Source: a bacterium
Lineage (GTDB): Bacteria; UBP18; UBA7526
Length of the DNA: 64,000 nt
NCBI GenBank assembly: GCA_030615855.1
Contig: JAUWYL010000001.1
Span: forward strand, 1 to 64,000
Reading direction: 5' to 3'
In this document: positions 46,326-54,193 of the stretch, one piece after another
Position numbering within the stretch: position 1 is the first letter of the stretch
Layout of the letters: the number at the start of each line of letters is the position of its first letter
The notes under the pieces: model-generated
Told to the model about the DNA's origin: nothing
The model's input: only the letters and a program-made list of their open reading frames with translations
Database searches by the model: none
Made by a program: the position numbers and the translations under genes

Positions 46326-48275
46326 ATGTGTGGCATCTGTGGAATGGTGGGCTTTAGTGATAAAGATTTACTAAAAAAGATGTGCGATATAATGGAGCAC
46401 CGGGGGCCGGATGATGAAGGAACCTATATCAATGCAAAATGCAAAATGCAAAATGCAAAATGTCAGGTGGGATTGGGGGTGAGGAGGCTTAAGATTATTG
46501 ATTTGGAGACTGGCCATCAGCCGATACATAATGAGGATGAGACTGTCTGGATTGTCTTTAATGGTGAAATCTATAACTATAAGGATTTAAGGATTGATTT
46601 AGAGCAAAAGGGCCACAGATTTTATACTAAGAGCGATACAGAGGTTATTGTTCATCTCTATGAGGAGTATGGCGAGGATTGTGTCAAAAACCTAAAAGGA
46701 ATGTTCGCCTTTGCCATCTGGGATGAGAAGAAAGAAAAACTCTTTCTAGCCCGCGATAGATTAGGCATCAAGCCCCTCTATTATTTTTTTCAGGATGGAA
46801 AGTTATTATTTGCTTCTACCATTAAGTCTATTTTCCAATCTTCGAAGATTGGAAGGAAGGTTAATCTTAAGGCTTTGGACTACTATCTGACCTTTCTCTA
46901 TGTTCCCGCACCAGATACCATGTTCAGAGGGATAAAGAAATTACTTCCCGGCCATACTTTAACCTGGATAAATGGCGAGGTCACTATTAAAGAGTACTGG
47001 GACCTGAAATGCAAAATGCAAAATGCAAAATTCAAAATGCAAAATGAAAAATATTATGCTGAAAGGATTTATGGGATTTTGGAGGAGGCGGTTGAGGAGA
47101 GGCTGATGAGCGAAGTGTCTCTCGGCGCTTTCCTATCCGGCGGAATAGATTCAAGCATCGTGGTTGGTCTGATGAGTAGAATAATGGACCAGCCGGTCAA
47201 GACCTTCTCTATAAGTTATGGAAAGGAGGCCCAGGCATATAACGAACTAAAATATAGCCGTCTGGTGGCAAAGCACTTCAAGACAGATCATCGGGAATTC
47301 ATAGTTGAGCCGAAAGTAATTGAACTCTTACCAAAACTCATTTGGCACCTTGAGGAGCCCTTTGCTGATTCCTCAGCCATTGTAACTTATTTAGTCTCTC
47401 AGGTAGCAAGAGAGCATGTTACCGTTGCCCTCACAGGCATTGGAGGGGATGAGGCCTTTGGCGGCTATCCCAGGTATCTGGGAGCACGCTTCGCAGAAAG
47501 TTACCTAAGGATTCCTGAATTTTTGAGAGAGAAGGTAATATCAAAAATCGTTAATGGATTACCAGAATCAACCAAGGGGAGCCATCTCGCCAATAGGCTG
47601 AAGAGGTTTGTCCGCTTTGCTCCTCTTCCTCCAGAGGAAAGATACATTAGTTGGCTCTCCTTTTTCAATGAACAGGCGAGAAGAGAACTTTATTCTGGGG
47701 CCTATCAGGATACTGATACTATGGGAATCCATAAGTCCTACTTTGAGAAAACGGGGGCAGAGGATTTTTTAAATAAAGTCTTCTATGTAGATGTTAAGAC
47801 CTATCTCCCTGACGATCTCCTCTTTATGGGGGATAGGATGAGCATGGCTAACTCTTTAGAACTGAGGGTTCCCTTCTGCGATCACAGACTCTTAGAATTC
47901 TCTGCTACTATTCCTCAGGGGATGAAGATAAGGGGATGGCATATGAAGTATCTATTGAAGAAATCTATGTCAGAGTTACTACCCCCTACCATCTTAAAAA
48001 GAGGGAAGCAGGGGTTCATGGTGCCTCTTGGTATGTGGTTTCAAAAGGAATTGAAGGATTTTACTTCCCGGATTTTATTAGGTTCCAAGACAACCGAGCG
48101 AGGATACTTTAACTCCAATTATGTGAAAAGGCTACTGGAAGAGCATTATAGCGGAAGAAAAGACAATACCCATCAGATCTGGGCATTGTTGGTCTTTGAA
48201 CTATGGTATAGAACCTTTATTGACCGTGAGGATTTCTCTAAGCCCCCAGAACTGGATGAATTATTGAGAGACTAA
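46326..48275 (+). CDS. asnB: Asparagine synthase (glutamine-hydrolysing)-like amidotransferase
   Basis: MCGICGMVGFSD, HRGPDDEGTYI, WIVFNGEIYNYKDLR, LGAFLSGGIDSSIVVGLM. Confidence 0.9.
   Translation: MCGICGMVGFSDKDLLKKMCDIMEHRGPDDEGTYINAKCKMQNAKCQVGLGVRRLKIIDLETGHQPIHNEDETVWIVFNGEIYNYKDLRIDLEQKGHRFYTKSDTEVIVHLYEEYGEDCVKNLKGMFAFAIWDEKKEKLFLARDRLGIKPLYYFFQDGKLLFASTIKSIFQSSKIGRKVNLKALDYYLTFLYVPAPDTMFRGIKKLLPGHTLTWINGEVTIKEYWDLKCKMQNAKFKMQNEKYYAERIYGILEEAVEERLMSEVSLGAFLSGGIDSSIVVGLMSRIMDQPVKTFSISYGKEAQAYNELKYSRLVAKHFKTDHREFIVEPKVIELLPKLIWHLEEPFADSSAIVTYLVSQVAREHVTVALTGIGGDEAFGGYPRYLGARFAESYLRIPEFLREKVISKIVNGLPESTKGSHLANRLKRFVRFAPLPPEERYISWLSFFNEQARRELYSGAYQDTDTMGIHKSYFEKTGAEDFLNKVFYVDVKTYLPDDLLFMGDRMSMANSLELRVPFCDHRLLEFSATIPQGMKIRGWHMKYLLKKSMSELLPPTILKRGKQGFMVPLGMWFQKELKDFTSRILLGSKTTERGYFNSNYVKRLLEEHYSGRKDNTHQIWALLVFELWYRTFIDREDFSKPPELDELLRD
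46431..46462. repeat. In-frame 'aaaatgc' repeat in asnB, copy 1
   Basis: aatgcaaaatgcaaaatgcaaaatgcaaaatg. Confidence 0.85.
47007..47051. repeat. In-frame 'aaaatgc' repeat in asnB, copy 2
   Basis: aaatgcaaaatgcaaaatgcaaaattcaaaatgcaaaatgaaaaa. Confidence 0.85.
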
Positions 48276-49345
48276 TGAAAGCAAGAAAGAAAGTTTCTTT
48301 AGATAATATTAAAAAAATTTTAGTAATAAAGTTAGCGGGTATTGGTGATCTGATTTTAGCCAGTCCTGCCTTAAGGGCCTTGAGAAAAAGATTTCCCAAA
48401 GCCCATATTGCTCTTCTTACTACACCCAGGGCCAGTGAATTAGCCAGAGAATCTTCCTATATCGATGAACTCTTTTGTTTAAATCCAGCGAGCAAGAATT
48501 TAAAAGAAATAACAAGATTAATCAAGTCTTTACGCAAAAAGCGATTCAATATGGCAATTAATCTCTATAATCTCTTTACTTTGGGAGGAGCCCTCAAGAT
48601 GGCGCTCCTTATGTACTCAATCGGGACCCGATATCGGGTGGGTCGAGATACTGATGGCCGAGGTTTCTTTTACACTATCAAAGTGCCGGATAAGCGATTC
48701 TCTGAAAGGCATGAAGTAGAGTATAATCTGGATGTAATGCAGGCCTTAGGCGCTGATATAAAAGATAAAGGATTGGAGATTCCTATCTCTGATAAAGATA
48801 GAGAATATGTTCGAAAATTCCTTAAGCAGAACGGAATCACTGACGAAGACTTAGTGATCGGCCTCAATCCTGGTGCTTTTCGTCCTTCACGTCGCTGGAA
48901 TAAAGAAGGCTTTGCTCAAGTAGCTGACGAACTGACTGAGAGATATAAGGCTAAAATCCTCATTACTGGTGGACCAGAGGAAATAGAATTAGCCCAGGAA
49001 ATAGCAGATGTAATGAAGGCAAAACCTGCTATTACTATAGGGAAAACGACCATTAGACAATCGGTAGCTCTAGTTAAAAGATGTGATTTATTCATCAGCA
49101 ATAATACTGCGGCTATGCATATTGCAGCTGTCGTGAAAACTCCCTTGGTCGCTTTAATGGGACCCTGTTCTTTACGATACAGCCCTTATGGAAATAAGGA
49201 TAGATTTATTATGGTCAAAAAAGAAGTGGATTGTAGCCCTTGCTATAAGTTTAGATGCAGGAAGCACCTCTGTATGAAATTAATTACAGTTCAAGATGTA
49301 ATGCTGGCAGCTGAAAAACAGCTGGAGAAAATCCGAAAGGAATAG
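48275..49345 (+). CDS. Glycosyltransferase family 9 (heptosyltransferase-like)
   Basis: ILVIKLAGIGDLILASPALRALRKRFPKAHIALLTTPRASEL...LFISNNTAAMHIAAVVKTPLVALMGPC. Confidence 0.9.
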   Translation: MKARKKVSLDNIKKILVIKLAGIGDLILASPALRALRKRFPKAHIALLTTPRASELARESSYIDELFCLNPASKNLKEITRLIKSLRKKRFNMAINLYNLFTLGGALKMALLMYSIGTRYRVGRDTDGRGFFYTIKVPDKRFSERHEVEYNLDVMQALGADIKDKGLEIPISDKDREYVRKFLKQNGITDEDLVIGLNPGAFRPSRRWNKEGFAQVADELTERYKAKILITGGPEEIELAQEIADVMKAKPAITIGKTTIRQSVALVKRCDLFISNNTAAMHIAAVVKTPLVALMGPCSLRYSPYGNKDRFIMVKKEVDCSPCYKFRCRKHLCMKLITVQDVMLAAEKQLEKIRKE

Positions 49346-49347
49346 CA

Positions 49348-50325
49348 ATGCCTGAGAAAGTAAGCTGTAATCTGTGTGGTTTAAACAACTACCAGCTTTT
49401 ACACATTAGGTATTTTGATGATAAAATCCCCATCACTATTGTTAAATGTGATAATTGTGGTTTAATTTATACAAGTCCGAAACTTACTAAGCAAGAAATG
49501 GAAAAATTATATAAAGAGAATTATTATTACTTCCGCAGCAATTATACCTCAACCTATGAAAACCGAGATATCACCAAAGCCCAAGAAATATTCAATAGAA
49601 TCCAGAAGTTTAAAAAGAAAGGTTCGATCTTGGATATCGGATGTGGTAAGGGATGGCTATTAAGGATTGCTCAAGAAAACAACTGGAAAACATATGGCCT
49701 CGAAGTGTCGAGATACGCTTCTAATTATGCTCGAAAGAAACTAGGTCTCAATGTACTTACCGGGACAATAGCAGAAGCGAATTTTCCATCTCAATATTTC
49801 GACATTATTACCATGTTAGATGTTATTGAACACTTAGAAAACCCATTAAATGATTTAATGAAGCTTAATAAAATTTTGAAGAAAGACGGACTATTAATCA
49901 TTGAAACCCCCCATATAGGAAGTATTTATTACAAAATAACCAGAAAATATTGGGTAGGTTTCAATATATTTCATAATTATTATTTTTCTTTAACCACAAT
50001 GAAAAAAATATTGGAAAAGACAGGTTTCAAAGTTATTAAGGCAGTGACACGCCCGGTCAATTTTTTCTCCACGGAAGGGTTATGGAGGTTAGGAATTCAA
50101 GATTTTATTTTACAAACCTTAGATAAATTTGGTAAAGCAAAAAAGATAAAAGAATCGGTCAAAGCGGTAAAAAGCAAGGTAGAGATATCACGTAGTAAGT
50201 TCTTGCTTGTAGTAAATAGATTGAATGTTCTTTTAAATTTTCCAACTAATTGCTTGTTTGCTAAGTTCAATATGGGGGATCAGTTACTCATTTATGCCAA
50301 GAGAGAAGAAGCAGTAGAGGAATAA
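49348..50325 (+). CDS. Class I SAM-dependent methyltransferase with N-terminal zinc-ribbon-like motif
   Basis: CNLCGLNNYQ...VKCDNCGLIYTSPKLT; ILDIGCGKGWLLRIAQENNWKTYGLEVSRYASNYAR. Confidence 0.9.
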   Translation: MPEKVSCNLCGLNNYQLLHIRYFDDKIPITIVKCDNCGLIYTSPKLTKQEMEKLYKENYYYFRSNYTSTYENRDITKAQEIFNRIQKFKKKGSILDIGCGKGWLLRIAQENNWKTYGLEVSRYASNYARKKLGLNVLTGTIAEANFPSQYFDIITMLDVIEHLENPLNDLMKLNKILKKDGLLIIETPHIGSIYYKITRKYWVGFNIFHNYYFSLTTMKKILEKTGFKVIKAVTRPVNFFSTEGLWRLGIQDFILQTLDKFGKAKKIKESVKAVKSKVEISRSKFLLVVNRLNVLLNFPTNCLFAKFNMGDQLLIYAKREEAVEE

Positions 50326-51482
50326 TGTCTAGAATTAAGGTATTGCATGTTCATACCTTACCAGTTGTCAGTGGTTCGGGAATAAATACTTTTCTGACTA
50401 TGAAAGGGCTGGATAGGAATAAGTATCAGGTGGATTTAGCCTGTGCCCCGGGAGGGGCACTGATAGATAAGGTTAAAAAAGAGGGCTTAGGATTCTTTCC
50501 CATAAATCATTTTAGACAGAAGATTAGTCCTTTTCATGACCTCTGGGCCCTATGGGAACTAACTCGTTTAATGAGGCAAAAGAAGTATGATATTGTCCAT
50601 ACCCACAATTCCAAGGCGGGATTTATTGGCCGTTTAGCAGCCAAGATTAGTAGAGTGCCCATAATTGTTCATACCATCCATGGTTTCGCCTTTCACGAAT
50701 ATGAGAGGCCACCCCGGAGGATACTATTCATCTTACTGGAAAGATTCGCTGCCCGGCTTTGTGACAAATTAATCACTATCTCTGAGCCATTAAAAGAGTG
50801 GGGTCTGAGGTTAGGGATTGGCAGACCAGAGAAGTATATTACTATCTATAGTGGCATTGAGGCCGAGAAGTTTAAAATTAATATCAATATCGACGAGAAG
50901 AAGAAAGAATTGGGAATAAAGCCAAAGGAGAAGATAGTTGGTGTGGTAGCCAAACTCTGGGAGGGAAAGGGGCATGAGACCATCTTAGAAGCCGCTCCTC
51001 AGGTTATCAAAGAGATACCAGATGTCAAGTTCCTCTTCGTTGGTGAGGGATACTTGAGAGAAAAGTTGGAGACTCAGGTTAGAGAATTAGGTCTATCTAA
51101 CAACATTATCTTTACTGGATTCAGAGCCGACATTCCAGAGATCACCGCTACCTTTGATCTTGCTTTACTCGTTTCCCTATTTGAGGGAATGGGAAGAGTA
51201 CTCTTGGAGGCCATGGTCATGAGAAAGCCGGTAGTGGCTACTAAGGTGGGAGGCATCGTTGATGTGGTGAGAGATGGCGAGACCGGGATATTGGTTCCAC
51301 CGGGAGATGCAGATGCTTTGGCCAAAGCGATTGTCACTCTATTAAAGGATGAGGAATTAGCCCGAAGGATGGGAGAGGCAGGGAGGAAAAGAATAGATGA
51401 AAGATTTACTGCAAGGACTATGGTAGAGAGAATTACTGAGGTCTATGAAGAACTGATTGAAAGCACAGATGAGCACAGATGA
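50325..51482 (+). CDS. Glycosyltransferase family 4
   Basis: VLHVHTLPVVSGSGINTFLTMKGLDRNKYQVDLACAPGG...SLFEGMGRVLLEAMVMRKPVVATKVGGIVDVV. Confidence 0.95.
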   Translation: MSRIKVLHVHTLPVVSGSGINTFLTMKGLDRNKYQVDLACAPGGALIDKVKKEGLGFFPINHFRQKISPFHDLWALWELTRLMRQKKYDIVHTHNSKAGFIGRLAAKISRVPIIVHTIHGFAFHEYERPPRRILFILLERFAARLCDKLITISEPLKEWGLRLGIGRPEKYITIYSGIEAEKFKININIDEKKKELGIKPKEKIVGVVAKLWEGKGHETILEAAPQVIKEIPDVKFLFVGEGYLREKLETQVRELGLSNNIIFTGFRADIPEITATFDLALLVSLFEGMGRVLLEAMVMRKPVVATKVGGIVDVVRDGETGILVPPGDADALAKAIVTLLKDEELARRMGEAGRKRIDERFTARTMVERITEVYEELIESTDEHR

Positions 51483-51562
51483 TTTAGTTCGGAGTTTACA
51501 GTTCGGAGTTCGGAGACAAATCAGGTTTTCGACCTGATAATTAGAGGTAAGGAGGTATAGAG

Positions 51563-52618
51563 ATGATTAATTATGGAGATGTTCTCTTTACTTTTGTCAT
51601 TGCTCTGGCCCTTTCTTTCTTCTTGACCCCGTTTATGAGAAGAATAGCCATAAGGAAGGGGATTGTTAATCAGCCAGGAGGGAGGAAGGTCCATAAAAAG
51701 CCCATCCCTTATCTGGGTGGGGTGGCCATCTATCTCGCCTTTATCTCTGCTTTATTCTTTGCCTCCTGCCTGGAGAAGTTACTCAGAAGTGAATATCTGG
51801 TGGGCCTCTTCTTAGGAGGAACACTCATCGTAATTATAGGCATGTTCGATGATATCAAAGGAGTGAGACCTTCTTTTAAATTCCTGGGGCAGATATTAGC
51901 GGCCTCTATTCTATTCAAGTATGGGTTTAGAATAGAATACATTCTCAATCCCTTTGCTGGCGGGATCATTCATTTCCCTCTGGCCTTAAGCTTCCTCATC
52001 ACCCTATTGTGGATCGTGGCCCTGACCAACGCCATAAATCTGATAGACGGTCTGGATGGTCTGGCCGCAGGGGTGGCTATCATTGCCTCTTCTATCCTTT
52101 TCATCGTCTCCCTCCAGCGTTTCAACCTCCTGGCTATCTTCATCTGTGTAGCCATTATGGGCTCCAGCCTGGGCTTCTTGAGATATAACTTCCATCCTGC
52201 CCGAATATTCATGGGCGATGCGGGAAGTATGCTCCTGGGCTTCCTTTTAGCTGCTTTGGGAACCATCGGCGTCAGCAAAGGAATGACTGCAGTCACTTTA
52301 ATGGTTCCTCTCGTTGCCCTGGGAATACCGACTTATGATACTCTTTTAGCCATCTTCCGCCGGCTCCTAAAGAGGAAGTCTATCTTCATCGCCGATAAGA
52401 AGCACCTCCACCATCGCCTCTTAGATATGGGCCTATCCCATAGAGAGGCTGTTCTACTTATTTACTTTGTCTCCATCTATCTGGGAATAATGGGCTACCT
52501 CTTCACCCTCATTCCTCTCAGATATGCCTTCATCCTCCTCATTCTGCTTAGTATGGGGACCTTTGCTGGAATAAGAACCCTGGGCTTTATAGAGAGGAGG
52601 ATAAGCAGGAAACGATGA
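51563..52618 (+). CDS. WecA/TagO-like polyprenyl-phosphate GlcNAc-1-phosphate transferase
   Basis: NAINLIDGLDGLAAGVAII, RIFMGDAGSMLLGFLLA, KKHLHHRLLDMGLSHREA. Confidence 0.9.
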   Translation: MINYGDVLFTFVIALALSFFLTPFMRRIAIRKGIVNQPGGRKVHKKPIPYLGGVAIYLAFISALFFASCLEKLLRSEYLVGLFLGGTLIVIIGMFDDIKGVRPSFKFLGQILAASILFKYGFRIEYILNPFAGGIIHFPLALSFLITLLWIVALTNAINLIDGLDGLAAGVAIIASSILFIVSLQRFNLLAIFICVAIMGSSLGFLRYNFHPARIFMGDAGSMLLGFLLAALGTIGVSKGMTAVTLMVPLVALGIPTYDTLLAIFRRLLKRKSIFIADKKHLHHRLLDMGLSHREAVLLIYFVSIYLGIMGYLFTLIPLRYAFILLILLSMGTFAGIRTLGFIERRISRKR

Positions 52619-54108
52619 AATGTAAGCACCTACTTTTCTACTTTCTTACTTTCCTACTCTTTACTTCTTTTTTAATAGGGCCAGCCTTTGCTATAGAATA
52701 TACCTTCGTTCCCGGGGTCATCGGCATTCATACCGATATGGGCACCGGGATTTATTCTTTAGAAGAGATAGTTGAAAAACTTGGAGAAAAAGGTATTCCT
52801 GTAGTAATCGTCACAGAACATGCTCTTATCAGGTGCGAGTATGGGCTCTTTCCCCTGCGCCGGATAGTGAGAAGAGCATTCACAGAGAAATCCTTGTTGG
52901 ACTATGGGGTAGAGAATTACCTCAACTATATATCCCGAATAAATAGTTCCCATCCCAGGATGGTCATCATTCCGGGAACAGAGGTTGCCCCCTTCTACTA
53001 CTGGACAGGAAGTTACTTTAAGACAAAAGATCTGACCATGCATAACTGGCATAAGCAGTTCCTGGCCATTGGACTAAATAAGGCCCAAGATTTTAAGAAT
53101 CTACCCATGGTCTCGAATCCATTCTCAGCCCATTATACCTGGAGAAGCATCTATCTTTTCTGGCCATTTATATCCTTGGTCCTGGGTATTTGGTTAGTCA
53201 GGAAGCGCAAGGTCCAGCGGCTCAGATTTGAGGATCGTTTCTTTACCATTCCGTCTCACCCCCATCGTATTTTGGGGATAATAATAATCATTCTCTCCGG
53301 CTTATTTCTATTCAACAACTTCCCTTTTAAAATCGCCACCTACGACCAATACCATGGAGACCAGGGGGAGGCTCCCTACCAGGGATTGATAGACTATGCC
53401 AATCAGGGAGATGCCCTTACCTTCTGGAGCCTTCCTGAGGCAACTACAGATGTGAAGAGAGGGGAGGTGAGGTCCTATACCCCTCCCTTTCCAGAATCCC
53501 TCTTAGCCACTTGCAACTACACTGGCTTTACCGCTTTTTACGAAGGATGGAGAAAAGTTGCCAACCCAGGTGGAATATGGGATAAAATACTAAATGAATA
53601 CTGTGAAGGAAAGAGGGAGAGGCCAGTATGGGCTATAGGAGAGGTGGACTATCGCTATACCCGGCCGGGCAAGAGGATAGATGATGTTCAAACCGTCTTC
53701 CTTATCTCTCAACTGAACCAAGAAGCAGTACTCGATGCTTTGAGAAAGGGGAGGATGTATGCTCTTGATAACCGCGGGGAGGGAACCCTCTCGTTAGATA
53801 GTTTTGTAATAAAGAATAATGATAGAGTAGCCATAATGGGCGAAACACTCATCTCTCAGAACAAGCCCACAATACAGATTAAAGCTTCCTGTCCCGCCCT
53901 CAAGATAGAAAAAATCAAAGTGAGACTAATCCGAAAAGGAGAGATCATTAAAGTTTTTGATGCCAATAACCCAGCAGAAATCACTTATGAGGATGATTAC
54001 TATAAACCCGGGGAGAAGATCTACTACCGTATAAATATCGCTGCCCCGGGAAGTAAAATAATTTCCAACCCCATATTCGTAAAGTTTACCCCGTTGGAGA
54101 CGGAATAA
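52615..54108 (+). CDS. PHP-domain-like secreted/membrane protein
   Basis: Signal peptide; GVIGIHTDMGTGIYSLEEIVEKLGEKGIPVVIVTEHALIRCEYG; MVIIPGTEVAP. Confidence 0.65.
   Translation: MKCKHLLFYFLTFLLFTSFLIGPAFAIEYTFVPGVIGIHTDMGTGIYSLEEIVEKLGEKGIPVVIVTEHALIRCEYGLFPLRRIVRRAFTEKSLLDYGVENYLNYISRINSSHPRMVIIPGTEVAPFYYWTGSYFKTKDLTMHNWHKQFLAIGLNKAQDFKNLPMVSNPFSAHYTWRSIYLFWPFISLVLGIWLVRKRKVQRLRFEDRFFTIPSHPHRILGIIIIILSGLFLFNNFPFKIATYDQYHGDQGEAPYQGLIDYANQGDALTFWSLPEATTDVKRGEVRSYTPPFPESLLATCNYTGFTAFYEGWRKVANPGGIWDKILNEYCEGKRERPVWAIGEVDYRYTRPGKRIDDVQTVFLISQLNQEAVLDALRKGRMYALDNRGEGTLSLDSFVIKNNDRVAIMGETLISQNKPTIQIKASCPALKIEKIKVRLIRKGEIIKVFDANNPAEITYEDDYYKPGEKIYYRINIAAPGSKIISNPIFVKFTPLETE
52629..52662. repeat. 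Polypyrimidine repeat inside a signal-peptide coding region, inverse orientation of the 46221 repeat
   Basis: ctacttttctactttcttactttcctactcttta; reverse complement taaagagtaggaaagtaagaaagtagaaaagtag. Confidence 0.7.
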
Positions 54109-54112
54109 AATG

Positions 54113-54179
54113 GAGAAAGTGGGCAGGTGGGAAGCTGAGTAAAAAGCTCACTTTCTCACTTTCTCGCCAGCTCGCCTGC
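54113..54179. repeat. Inverted pair of 'gagaaagtgggcaggtgg' repeats
   Basis: gagaaagtgggcaggtgggaagctgag ... ctcactttctcactttctcgccagctcgcctgc. Confidence 0.8.
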
Positions 54180-54193
54180 AAGGGGTTTGCCAG

